The position numbers and the translations under genes were made by a program. Below the pieces are notes generated by a model, which was not told the DNA's origin, did no database searches, and saw only the letters and a program-made list of their open reading frames with translations. Positions 1 through 7,785 of a DNA stretch of 16,070 bases are shown here, in pieces. Source of the DNA: JBPCRW01 sp050996405 (GTDB taxonomy: Bacteria > Acidobacteriota > Blastocatellia > Pyrinomonadales > Pyrinomonadaceae); assembly GCA_050996405.1 (NCBI GenBank), contig JBPCRW010000088.1, positions 1-16,070 on the forward strand. The letters are read 5' to 3'. How positions within the stretch are numbered: position 1 is the stretch's first letter; each line of letters begins with the position of its first letter.

Positions 1-87
1 CGTATCAACGCCTTTATAAACCGCGCCCATTCCGCCTTCGCCCAATTTTTGTTCGATTTTATAATTCCCGATTATTTTCCCAATCAT
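1..87 (-). CDS. Serine/threonine protein kinase, N-terminal fragment (cut by window edge)
   Basis: The 29 residues visible begin MIGKIIGNYKIEQKLGEGGM and contain a complete Hanks-type glycine-rich ATP-binding loop (GEGGMGAVYKG, residues 16-26), which is diagnostic of bacterial Ser/Thr protein kinases. The start is supported by an AAGGGGAT Shine-Dalgarno sequence 8 nt upstream. The gene follows the PP2C phosphatase by about 44 nt on the same strand, so the two are probably co-transcribed and may act on the same phosphoproteins. The catalytic core and any C-terminal sensor domain lie outside the window, so its membrane topology cannot be stated. Confidence 0.9.
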   Translation of the reverse strand, partial: MIGKIIGNYKIEQKLGEGGMGAVYKGVDT

Positions 88-131
88 TGTTTTATCCCCT
101 TGCTGACGGCTGAAACCGAAACTCAAACCGT

Positions 132-980
132 TTATTTCACAGCCGAAAATTCGCGCGTTATTTTAACGCCGCTCGCTTTTTCGTCTTCGGCGAACGAAAC
201 TTTGACGATGCCGACCGAAACGTTATCGTGACCGCCGTTTGCTTTTGCCTGCTCGATTAATCTTTCGGCGGCGAGATGGATATTGCCTGACGCGGAAAGC
301 CACGTTTGCAGAATTTCCGCGTCGTCAACCATATCGGAAAGCCCGTCCGAGCAGAGCAGAAATGCGTCGTTCGGCTCGACTTCAAAAGGCTCGGAGAGTT
401 CGACTTCAACTTTCGGCTGCGTGCCGACGGCGCGTAAAATCACGTTTTTGTCGTCGTGATTTCTAGCTTCTTCCATCGACAGAACGCCGTTCTTGACCAT
501 TTCCATAACCTGCGAATGGTCGAGCGTCAGCATTTCCAAATGCTGCCCGCGCAGGCGATAAAGCCTCGAATCGCCGACGTGCGCCGCGAACGCCAAATCG
601 TCAAACAGCACCAGCGCGGCGAGCGTCGTTCCCATGCCGAGATATTTTTCATCGCTCGACGCGGTTTCGTAAATTTGGCGATTGGCTTCGGTGACGGCGT
701 TTCGCAAAGCCTCGTAAGCGTCGGCTTCGTCGCCGTAATAAAATTCGCTGATTAACTCGACCGCCATCGCGGATGCGACTTCGCCAGAAGCGTGTCCACC
801 CATTCCGTCGGCGACAATCGTCAAAGTTCCTTTGGCACACTGCGTTTCAAAATCATTCGGGCGAATGTGGCGCGCGCTGTCTTCGTTCGACTCGCGGACG
901 CATCCGGCATCTGTCCGCACGCTGGCGGTAATAATTTTCGGCGGCAACTCGCTCGCGTCTAATTCTCTGGTTGGTAACAT
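132..980 (-). CDS. PP2C-family serine/threonine protein phosphatase
   Basis: This is a cytoplasmic metal-dependent phosphatase (PPM/PP2C, Stp1/PrpC-like) expected to remove phosphate from Ser/Thr residues. The 282-aa product is essentially one catalytic domain. Its motifs appear in order: RESNED (29-34), VADGMGGH (56-63, metal-binding Asp58), GTTL (117-120), AHVGDSRLYRLR (133-144), LTLDHS (151-156), ILRAVGT (181-187), LLCSDGLSDMV (208-218, Asp212) and GGHDNVSV (249-256, Asp252). No signal peptide or membrane segment is seen. I chose the ATG at 980, which has GGAG 12 nt upstream; an ATG at 1010 would add ten unremarkable residues (MRSDPECLNK) and cannot be excluded. It lies between two kinase genes on the same strand, the usual kinase/phosphatase pairing in bacterial phosphosignalling. 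Confidence 0.95.
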   Translation of the reverse strand: MLPTRELDASELPPKIITASVRTDAGCVRESNEDSARHIRPNDFETQCAKGTLTIVADGMGGHASGEVASAMAVELISEFYYGDEADAYEALRNAVTEANRQIYETASSDEKYLGMGTTLAALVLFDDLAFAAHVGDSRLYRLRGQHLEMLTLDHSQVMEMVKNGVLSMEEARNHDDKNVILRAVGTQPKVEVELSEPFEVEPNDAFLLCSDGLSDMVDDAEILQTWLSASGNIHLAAERLIEQAKANGGHDNVSVGIVKVSFAEDEKASGVKITREFSAVK

Positions 981-1031
981 TTTATTTAAACACTCCGGGT
1001 CGGAACGCATTCCCGCGCCAGCCGACCGTCT

Positions 1032-1538
1032 TTAAAATTCATCCTTTTTGGTCAAACGTTCTTCCATTTCGTCCGCCGCCAGAATGACGTTTTTCAAAGC
1101 CCAATCGAGTTTTTTTCCGTCAGCATCGGCGGGAATGTAAATTATGTTGATGATGGCGAATTTCCCGTCCTTCTCTTTTTGAATCGCCCAGAAACTGACA
1201 TTTTCCATATTTTGCGCGAGCAGCAGATTGGTAATTTCCGGCGAAGGCGAATCGTCGCTAATCATCGCGTAGGAAAAAACGCCGCGCATTTCCGAACCAT
1301 AAATTTTATCCGTTTCGGAAACTATAAAAGCGGCTTGGGAGCGTTTGCCGGTTGTTCCTAAGGTAACTTTATACATCCCGTCTTTCTCCACTTCGTATTC
1401 CGTCTTAGTTTGTTTTAAAGCCTTTTCCACGCGAGCGTCGCCGCCCTTTGTCGAATCCTGTTTGGGCTGCGCGTTTATCGCCGCGCCGAAAAAGCAAGCG
1501 CACAATATCAATAAAAAAAGTTGATTTATCCGTTTCAT
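1032..1538 (-). CDS. Small secreted protein of unknown function in kinase/phosphatase cluster
   Basis: The 168-aa product starts MKRINQLFLLILCACFFGAA, a clear Sec signal peptide with probable cleavage after INA (before QPKQ). The mature part is hydrophilic and mixed alpha/beta, with segments such as YKVTLGTTGKRSQAAFIVSE and FAIINIIYIPADADGKKLDW. I do not recognise the family. The start at 1538 is fixed by GGAG 6 nt upstream; the open frame extends farther upstream, but those residues would precede the signal peptide. It sits 83 nt after the PEGA kinase and about 51 nt before the phosphatase, all on the minus strand, so it may be an extracytoplasmic partner of the kinase. That role is inferred from position only. 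Confidence 0.75.
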   Translation of the reverse strand: MKRINQLFLLILCACFFGAAINAQPKQDSTKGGDARVEKALKQTKTEYEVEKDGMYKVTLGTTGKRSQAAFIVSETDKIYGSEMRGVFSYAMISDDSPSPEITNLLLAQNMENVSFWAIQKEKDGKFAIINIIYIPADADGKKLDWALKNVILAADEMEERLTKKDEF

Positions 1539-1621
1539 AATTTTCTCCGTTTCAAAATAATCCGTTGAATTTAGTTTTTCTGGTTCTTCGCTCAAGCCAA
1601 CGACGAATGAGCGGTCAAATT

Positions 1622-2977
1622 TTATTGTTTCGATTTGAGCGAAAACGTATAAATCTTTTGTCCGGGTGCCACGTCGAAATCAACCTGTCTGTCTTCGTAA
1701 CCGTCGCGTTTCAAAGTCAGCGTGATTCGCTCGCCGTTTTTCGCTTCTAAATCAAACGGCGTTGTGCCGATTTGCTCGCCGTCACGGAAAACTTTGGCAC
1801 TGCCGCCAAACAAATCAATGCGAATTTTATCGGCGGCGACAGTGCCTGATGTCGATTGCTGAATAATCGAGCTTTTGTCGTTTTGCGCGACGGGAGTTTT
1901 TTTCGCCGGAACGACAATTACGGAATTATTCGCCGGAGAATTTTGGGAATTTGAACCGCTCATCGCCCAGATTCCGATTCCGACTAAACCGAACAGTAAA
2001 ATCACAGCCGCGATTGAACCGAAGGCGGCGGCAGCCAGCGGAGATTTCCGCCGCGATGAAACATTTGAAAGATTTTCATCGAAATTACCAACGTTTGATT
2101 CTCCGCCGTCCGAGACGGATTTCCTTTGGAAAAGAGCCGGTTTCTTTCTGCCGGAAGTTGGGTTCAGCGCGCGCCTCACATCTTCTAAAAGCTCGTCCGC
2201 CGTCGTGTAGCGTTCCGCCGTATTGACGCTCAAACACCGCTCGACGATTTGCGAAACGCGCGGCGGCACTGCCGGATTCAATTTTTCGGGTTTTTCAAAA
2301 CGAGCCTCGTTGATTCGCAGATATAATGTCGAAATTGAATCGGAATTAAACGGCTCGACACCCGTCAGCATTTGATAAAGCAGAATTCCCAACGCCCAGA
2401 TGTCGGTTTGCCGGTTGGCGGAATAACCGTTCAATTGTTCGGGCGCGAGATACTGCGGCGTGCCGATGACACCGCCGACTTTGGTTAAATTCTGGCTGGC
2501 GGCATCTTTGGCAATGCCGAAATCAAGCAGCTTAACCGTTCCATCGGAAGTAAATTTAATATTCTGCCCTTTGATGTCGCGGTGGATAATGCCGCGTCCG
2601 TGAATAAAAGCGACGGCTTCGCAGATTTTTTGAAAGTTTTTAAGCGCGTCTTCGACCGCGAACGCCCGCCGCTTAATCATTTCTTCCAGACTTTCGCCGT
2701 CCACCAACTCCATAAAGATAAAAAGTCTGTCACCGATTTCCTGAAAATCGTAAAGCATGGCGATGTTCGGGTGATAAAGACTCGATTGCACCCTCGCTTC
2801 GTTAAAAAAACGCTCGGTCAGCGACGAACTTGGCGATAATTTATTCAGAACTTTAATTGCCGCCGAGCGACCGATTTTGGCGTGAACGCCCTGATAAACC
2901 TCGCCCATTCCGCCCGCGCCGATAAAAGCGACGATGCGGTAATCACCAATCATCTGATTTACAGAAAGTCTTTCCAT
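1622..2977 (-). CDS. Transmembrane serine/threonine protein kinase with C-terminal PEGA domain
   Basis: This 451-aa protein has a complete Hanks-type kinase domain at about residues 13-270: glycine loop GAGGMGEVYQG (20-30), catalytic Lys42, alpha-C Glu60, HRDIKGQN (132-139), DFG (152-154), GTPQYLAPE (172-180) and DIWALG (192-197). A Ser/Asn-rich juxtamembrane linker follows, then one membrane helix (about 313-338) and an extracytoplasmic stretch ending in a PEGA domain (about 385-450; DGEQIGTTPFDL, LKRDGYE). All catalytic residues are present, so it should be active. An in-frame TTG at 3010 would place ten residues inside an inverted repeat. I prefer ATG 2977, although no strong Shine-Dalgarno sequence is visible for either. 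The PEGA domain suggests binding to cell-envelope material, with phosphorylation of cytosolic targets such as the neighbouring FHA protein; that link is inferred. Confidence 0.95.
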   Translation of the reverse strand: MERLSVNQMIGDYRIVAFIGAGGMGEVYQGVHAKIGRSAAIKVLNKLSPSSSLTERFFNEARVQSSLYHPNIAMLYDFQEIGDRLFIFMELVDGESLEEMIKRRAFAVEDALKNFQKICEAVAFIHGRGIIHRDIKGQNIKFTSDGTVKLLDFGIAKDAASQNLTKVGGVIGTPQYLAPEQLNGYSANRQTDIWALGILLYQMLTGVEPFNSDSISTLYLRINEARFEKPEKLNPAVPPRVSQIVERCLSVNTAERYTTADELLEDVRRALNPTSGRKKPALFQRKSVSDGGESNVGNFDENLSNVSSRRKSPLAAAAFGSIAAVILLFGLVGIGIWAMSGSNSQNSPANNSVIVVPAKKTPVAQNDKSSIIQQSTSGTVAADKIRIDLFGGSAKVFRDGEQIGTTPFDLEAKNGERITLTLKRDGYEDRQVDFDVAPGQKIYTFSLKSKQ

Positions 2978-2995
2978 AATTTCAGCAGCCGTTTG

Positions 2996-3043
2996 AGGAA
3001 TGACGAACAATAAATTTAAAGCGGATTATTGTTCGTCATTCCT
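2996..3043. repeat. Perfect 18-bp inverted repeat between protease and kinase genes
   Basis: AGGAATGACGAACAATAA (2996-3013) is the exact reverse complement of 3026-3043, with a 12-nt loop. On the minus-strand transcript this strong hairpin lies between the protease stop (3056) and the kinase ATG (2977). No U-tract follows it, so it is not a standard intrinsic terminator. It may be a REP-like palindrome, a processing site or an mRNA-stability element. Confidence 0.8.
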
Positions 3044-3055
3044 GTTTCATACTTG

Positions 3056-4906
3056 CTATTGCGACTGAAGCAGTTCCATCCCGAAGCGAATCGGCACGGC
3101 ATATGTCAGGGATGTTCCGGCGACCGTTCCGCCTGCAAAGAAAATTCCGATGACGCGACCTTTCGAATCGAAAACAGGTCCGCCGGAATTACCGTGTCCC
3201 GCCGTATTTGTGGCAAGCTGTATAACATCGCCCATCGTGCTGACGGTCTGGTCCTCGCCGGGTTTGTCGCTGCCCCGCAAGATATTTCCGATATTTGTTG
3301 TCGTCACGGTCACTTGCGGAATTCTTAAAACATCCGCTTCGTTGTTGAATGTATCCTTTGACTTAACAATGCCGACAACATCCGGCGAAGCCATCGGATA
3401 ACCCATCACGGTTACTTGCTCGCCTTTTTTGAGCGTCTCGTAATTGTCGTTCAGTTCGACTTTGTTCACTTGTCCGGGAAGCGGAATTTTCAGCAGCGCG
3501 ACATCATGACGCGGAGAGGGCGAAACTAATTGTCCGTTTATTCTGTTTTCCTTGCCGTTAAAGCTGACGACCAAACTATCGTTTGTGCCGGCGACCGTTC
3601 CTGTGTATTGTCTTCCGCCCTGCTTGGTCTGCGACGGAACCCAGTGCGACGGCGGCGGAACTAATTGATTGGCGGCAAGACTGCCGTCAGGATTTATGAC
3701 CAGTCCGGCGGGAGTAGTCTGCGGATTGAACTCGTAAATCGTCATCCAACTTGCGCCGACGTGCCGGTTGGTCAAAACAAATCCGTCGTTGCTGACAACA
3801 AATCCCGACCCGTAAATGTCCCCTCCGATTCCCGGATTTTCCACGCCGTCTGTTTGCTGATCATTGGTCAAAAGCGGTTCATATGTATCACCATCGGGGG
3901 TCCTTGGTTGAACCGCGACGTAAAGTGGAATGACCGAACCTGCTTGGGGATTGATTTTAGTCGGAACTTTGGGCGGAGAAACTTTGAGAATCGCCGCCAA
4001 AACCCGCGTGTCGTTGGGAATGTATTGATGATAAAGCTGCGTGTTTCGCGCCGCGTCGTATAAATGCCAGATGACATCAATTTTGACAACCGTATTACCG
4101 TATTTATCAACGATTTCATCCGACTTGATGCCGGCGTTGGCTTTCTCGTCTGCCATTTGTTTTTCGATTGCAGACTGCTTGTCCGCCGCGTCCTGCTGCT
4201 GCTGTGCAAGCTGGTCTTTCATCGCCTGTTCGTTTTGCTCGCGGGCGGCTTGCTGTCTGGAATTGTAGTAATAAGCTCCACCGATGACCACGCCGAACAG
4301 AATCAACACGGCGAGCGCGGCGGCTCCGCCGATGACTCCGAATTTGCGTCCCTGCGATTTTTTGGTTTCGCTGACGGTGTGCGAAATCATTCGTTCGACG
4401 GTCGCTTTGCCGACTGTTCCGGGCGGTTTCGATGTGCTTGACGGCGCGGTTGGTATCGAATTTAACATTCCGCCGCTTCCGCTGACGTTTGTGCTGGCGA
4501 CGCGCGTCTCCGGCGAAGCCTTTCCGAACGCCGCTGCTTCGGCGATGCGGGTCGCTTTCGTAGAATTTGCCGGGCGCGGTTCGACATCAAATTGAAATTC
4601 CGGTCCGCCCGTTCCAAGCTGGATTAAATCGCCCGGATTCAGTTTGGTTCTGCCGTTAATCCGTTGTTTATTCAGAAAAGTTCCGTTGCGGCTGTTCATA
4701 TCTTCGACCAGAAATCCGTTTGGATCATTCGGGTCGCGGCTAATTTTCGCGTGTTGGCGACCGACTAAATCGTCCCGGTCGGGGTCGAATTTGACGGTTG
4801 CTCCTTCTTCTCGCCCGAAAATTAAATCGTTATGATATTTTAAGGCGAACTCCTCGACTTGATTGGCTTTCGAGCCGCTCAAATGTTTAATCAGCATTCT
4901 TTCCAT
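3056..4906 (-). CDS. FHA domain - transmembrane - trypsin-like serine protease fusion
   Basis: The 616-aa protein has three parts. An N-terminal cytoplasmic FHA domain (about 5-108) shows GRE (31-33), GRQHAKIS (49-56) and DMNSRNGTF (69-77), the phosphothreonine-binding signature. After a Ser/Pro-rich linker a single membrane helix spans about 189-213. A Gln/Ala-rich likely coiled coil (215-260) leads to a DegP-like trypsin fold with GSGFVVSNDGFVLTNRHVGA (His382), RHDVALLKI (Asp468) and GHGNSGGPVFD (Ser574). The triad is intact and no PDZ domain follows. The protease would face the periplasm while the FHA domain reads cytosolic phosphoproteins. AAGGAGAT 6 nt before ATG 4906 fixes the start. 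It heads the kinase/phosphatase gene run, so kinase-regulated envelope proteolysis is a reasonable inference. Confidence 0.93.
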   Translation of the reverse strand: MERMLIKHLSGSKANQVEEFALKYHNDLIFGREEGATVKFDPDRDDLVGRQHAKISRDPNDPNGFLVEDMNSRNGTFLNKQRINGRTKLNPGDLIQLGTGGPEFQFDVEPRPANSTKATRIAEAAAFGKASPETRVASTNVSGSGGMLNSIPTAPSSTSKPPGTVGKATVERMISHTVSETKKSQGRKFGVIGGAAALAVLILFGVVIGGAYYYNSRQQAAREQNEQAMKDQLAQQQQDAADKQSAIEKQMADEKANAGIKSDEIVDKYGNTVVKIDVIWHLYDAARNTQLYHQYIPNDTRVLAAILKVSPPKVPTKINPQAGSVIPLYVAVQPRTPDGDTYEPLLTNDQQTDGVENPGIGGDIYGSGFVVSNDGFVLTNRHVGASWMTIYEFNPQTTPAGLVINPDGSLAANQLVPPPSHWVPSQTKQGGRQYTGTVAGTNDSLVVSFNGKENRINGQLVSPSPRHDVALLKIPLPGQVNKVELNDNYETLKKGEQVTVMGYPMASPDVVGIVKSKDTFNNEADVLRIPQVTVTTTNIGNILRGSDKPGEDQTVSTMGDVIQLATNTAGHGNSGGPVFDSKGRVIGIFFAGGTVAGTSLTYAVPIRFGMELLQSQ

Positions 4907-5130
4907 AGTTTTATCTCCTTACTTTTTATCTTCTTCTTTTGAAAACTTGCCTCACTCTGTAAGGCGTAAAAAATTTAAAAATTAGCCCAAACAGCGAAAA
5001 ATATTTTTGCTCGGTTAGTCTTCGTCTCGCATAAGTCTCACGATAATCATTTTTTCCGTCATCAATTTGCGCGGAAAATTCGACCGCCCCATTTGTTCAA
5101 GCAAACGCGCGACAAAGAACGTTTTAATTT

Positions 5131-5559
5131 CTAAGGCGTGATGACGCGCAAAGTTTTTAAGTGGTCGTCGCAGACGTGGACTTCGGTCGGGGCGTTGTTA
5201 AAAACATCTCTGGAAATTTCCGCGGCGGCTTCCTTCCAAATCTGGAAAGTCGCCGGATCGTTTTGTTTTTCTTTTAGAACGACCACTCTGAATTGATATG
5301 TTGAACCGGCTTTATCCAGTTGAACGGTTTTTCGATTGCCGTCGAAAAGACCTTCTTTAACCAGATAATTACCGAGTCTGCGGGCTTCGGCTTCCGTCAC
5401 ATTATTTGTGTAATACAGTTCGCCGCCGTTAAATTCGAGCTTTGTGCCGTATTCGCCGATTCCGCTGATTTTGCTGATTTCGCTGCATCCTAAACCGACG
5501 GCGAGCAAAATCGCCATCGCTAAAATGCCGTTGATACAAGTTTTGTTTTTAATGTTCAT
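5131..5559 (-). CDS. Small putative lipoprotein, unknown function
   Basis: The 142-aa product starts MNIKNKTCINGILAMAILLA and runs to VGLGCSE, a signal sequence ending in Cys25. The lipobox (GLGC) is weak at -3 but acceptable, so lipid anchoring is likely rather than certain. The mature part contains ELYYTNNVTEAEARRLGNYL and a central beta-rich segment (TYQFRVVVLKE); it includes an extra Cys near the C terminus (HVCDDH). I do not recognise a named family. The start at 5559 has AAGGAG 5 nt upstream. It is the first gene of the left minus-strand block, but 224 nt separate it from the FHA-protease gene, so it is probably its own unit. It is divergent from the regulator at 5843. Confidence 0.75.
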   Translation of the reverse strand: MNIKNKTCINGILAMAILLAVGLGCSEISKISGIGEYGTKLEFNGGELYYTNNVTEAEARRLGNYLVKEGLFDGNRKTVQLDKAGSTYQFRVVVLKEKQNDPATFQIWKEAAAEISRDVFNNAPTEVHVCDDHLKTLRVITP

Positions 5560-5699
5560 CTGTTCTCCTTATAAGTTTTCGTAAAATTTCCTTTCATTTA
5601 ACAGAGCGTAATCCAGCCTCAAAACAGCCCACCAAAAATAATTTTAAAAATTCGCAATTTGTTTTTGCTCAATCGTTATCTTGAGCCGCGTCTTTTTTA

Positions 5700-5727
5700 T
5701 TGACATCATTGTTTTTTAGCTTAAAAT
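5700..5727 (+). promoter_or_regulatory. Sigma70-like promoter upstream of the winged-helix/TPR regulator
   Basis: A perfect -35 hexamer TTGACA (5700-5705) is separated by 16 nt from TAAAAT (5722-5727), which matches 5 of 6 bases of the -10 consensus. Initiation would fall near 5734 and give a leader of about 108 nt containing the GTTA repeat array. A short inverted repeat, GCTCAA/TTGAGC (5667-5686), sits just upstream and could be an operator. Acidobacterial promoters are poorly characterised, so this is a consensus-based call. Confidence 0.45.
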
Positions 5728-5790
5728 CTGAAGCTATAAACTCTTTTGTTTTGTAGTAGAACGGATTGTGAACCCGACTTGCCTTAAAAG

Positions 5791-5834
5791 TGGTTAGGAA
5801 ACCGTTAGTTTTCGGTTAAAGTTTGGTTAGGATT
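5791..5834 (+). promoter_or_regulatory. Four GTTA repeats at exact 11-bp spacing (candidate OmpR-type operator)
   Basis: GTTAG, GTTAG, GTTAA and GTTAG begin at 5793, 5804, 5815 and 5826, an exact 11-bp period giving four 11-bp units. The shared core is (G/C)GTTA(G/A). OmpR/PhoB-family winged-helix proteins classically bind tandem direct repeats with 11-bp spacing (for example Pho boxes). The next gene, 9 bp downstream, encodes just such a domain. Autoregulation is the natural inference. The position downstream of the predicted promoter would suit repression, unless another start site exists. Confidence 0.5.
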
Positions 5835-5842
5835 TTATTTAG

Positions 5843-7780
5843 ATGGAAAAAAACCTTATCTATGAGTTTGATTCTTACCTCCTCGACCCTCTCGAAAGAA
5901 GTTTGCGGCACGGCGAAAAAACGCTTCAGCTTCCGCCTAAAGCCTTTGAAACGCTCATTGTTTTGGTCGAAAATAATGGAAAGCTGGTCGAAAAGGATAT
6001 TTTAATGCAGCGAGTTTGGACGGATTCGTTCGTTGAAGAAGGAAATCTCAAACTTTGTATTTACACGCTGCGAAAAGTTCTGGTTAATTCAAATTTTATC
6101 GAAACCGTGCCGAAAAAAGGTTATCGTTTTAACGCGCCGGTCAAGATAATTGAAAAAGTGCCGGGCGAAATGCTCGTCGAAAAACAAATAATTCCCGAAT
6201 CCGCGCCTGTTGCCGACGAAATTGACGCGCCGGAAAGAAACATCGCGCCGAAATCTTTTCTCCAGATAATCTCGCAGCCGAAAGTTTATTTTCCGGCAGC
6301 TTTGCTTGCGTGTCTCGGTTTGCTCGGCGCGTTCTATTTTTCAAATCAAAGCAGAGGGAACTCGAAAATTGTTCCCGCTAATCCGCTGGCAAATATCAAA
6401 ACGATGGCGGTTTTGCCCTTGAAATCCTTGAGCAATCCGCCGCAAGACCAGGAATTGCGCGTCGGAATGGCGGATTCAATCGTCACGAAATTGAGCGCGG
6501 TCAAACAACTCGCCGTGCGTCCGACGAGTTCGACCGTTCAATATCTCGACCAAAATTACAATACGATTTCGGTCGGCAAAGAATTACAGGTCGATTCGGT
6601 TTTAGAAGGCAGCCTGCAAAAAGAAGGACAAAAGTTAAAAATAAATCTGCAAATGGTTAGCGTTTCGTCCGGCGAAGTTTTATGGGCGGACAGTTTCACC
6701 AATGATTTATCGAATGTTTTGAGCGGCGAAGAATCGGTAGCAAACCGCGTCAGCCGTTTGATGGCGTTGAACTTAGATTCCGGCACAACGGAAACGCTCG
6801 CGCAGCAAACTTCTCCTAATCCTTCGGCGCAGGAACTATCTCTAAAAGGCATTTACGCGATGGCGACTTCGACGAGAAACGTGAAAAATGTCTTTCAGGC
6901 GCGTGATGCTTTTGAACAGGCGATTCGACTCGACCCGAATTTCGCTCTCGCTTATTCGGGTTTGGCAACTACATACACAACCGCCGGTTCGCTAACCTTG
7001 ATTTCGCCGCAGGAAGCCTACCCGCCCGCCGAAAAAGCGGCTCGGCACGCGCTCGAACTCGACCCGAACTCGGCTGCGGCATACATTGCTCTGGCGGAAG
7101 TCGAAAGCGATTACAACTGGAATTGGCAGGCTGCCGAAGTCAGCAATAAACGCGCTCTCGAACTCGCGCCTAATTCCGCCGCCGCGCATCATAGTTACTC
7201 GGAATTTCTGGCGCGGATGGGACGTTTTGACGAAGCCTCGTATCATTCGGATTTAGCGCACCAACTTGACCCGACGAGAATAAATTACGAAGCCGTCCGC
7301 GCCTTGCAGTATTCCTATGAGCATCGTTTTGACGATGCCGTCGAGCAGAGCAAAATGGTCATCGAAAAAGACCCGAACGCTTATCTGGCTTATCTGTATC
7401 TTTCGAGTGCGGAAGCTACCAGAGGCAATTTTAAGGAAGGAATCGCGGCGGGCGAAAGAGCGAGCGAAATGTCCGGCGGCGACATTTCCGCCCAGTTCGT
7501 TTTAGGCTGCAATTATGCGTTGATGGGCGACCGGAAAAAAACGGATGAGATTCTGGTTAAGCTAAAATCTTTTAGCAATCAACGCTATGTTGACCCGTTT
7601 CTCTTTGTCGCGCTTTACACCTATCTCGGCGACAAAGACCAAGCCTTTGCTTATATGGAAAAATCCTATGAGGGAAAATCCTACTGGATGACCGCGATTA
7701 AAGTTCTTCCGGCTGTGGACGCATTGCGTTCAGACCCGCGCTTTGCGGAAATGCTCAAAAAAATGAACCTGGATAATTGA
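5843..7780 (+). CDS. Membrane-bound OmpR/CadC-type winged-helix regulator with TPR repeats
   Basis: This 645-aa regulator begins with a Trans_reg_C winged-helix domain (about 4-98; LPPKAFETLIVLVENNGKLV, DILMQRVWTDSFVEEGNL, IETVPKKGYRF). It continues through a linker to one membrane helix (about 148-166). A TolB-N/FlgO-like domain (about 185-310; MAVLPLKSLS, VDSVLEGSLQ) and a run of tetratricopeptide repeats follow (about 330-640; AIRLDPNFALAYSGLA, ALELDPNSAAAYIALA). There is no receiver domain, so control is probably by envelope or ligand sensing, as in CadC. The CadC analogy and an extracytoplasmic sensor are inferred from architecture. The ATG has a modest AGGA 10 nt upstream. The gene stands alone on the plus strand, with likely autoregulatory sites just upstream. 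Confidence 0.93.
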   Translation: MEKNLIYEFDSYLLDPLERSLRHGEKTLQLPPKAFETLIVLVENNGKLVEKDILMQRVWTDSFVEEGNLKLCIYTLRKVLVNSNFIETVPKKGYRFNAPVKIIEKVPGEMLVEKQIIPESAPVADEIDAPERNIAPKSFLQIISQPKVYFPAALLACLGLLGAFYFSNQSRGNSKIVPANPLANIKTMAVLPLKSLSNPPQDQELRVGMADSIVTKLSAVKQLAVRPTSSTVQYLDQNYNTISVGKELQVDSVLEGSLQKEGQKLKINLQMVSVSSGEVLWADSFTNDLSNVLSGEESVANRVSRLMALNLDSGTTETLAQQTSPNPSAQELSLKGIYAMATSTRNVKNVFQARDAFEQAIRLDPNFALAYSGLATTYTTAGSLTLISPQEAYPPAEKAARHALELDPNSAAAYIALAEVESDYNWNWQAAEVSNKRALELAPNSAAAHHSYSEFLARMGRFDEASYHSDLAHQLDPTRINYEAVRALQYSYEHRFDDAVEQSKMVIEKDPNAYLAYLYLSSAEATRGNFKEGIAAGERASEMSGGDISAQFVLGCNYALMGDRKKTDEILVKLKSFSNQRYVDPFLFVALYTYLGDKDQAFAYMEKSYEGKSYWMTAIKVLPAVDALRSDPRFAEMLKKMNLDN

Positions 7781-7785
7781 AATTC

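Noticed and set aside
2978..3010. TTG start at 3010 for the PEGA kinase, adding eleven residues.
   Set aside because: The extra residues would be encoded by one arm of the inverted repeat, and no Shine-Dalgarno sequence precedes the TTG; ATG 2977 is simpler.
4990..5012. AT-rich near-palindrome around GAAAAATATTTTT between the lipoprotein and FHA-protease genes.
   Set aside because: The arms are mostly A/T runs and imperfect; in an AT-rich intergenic region this is weak evidence for a functional site.
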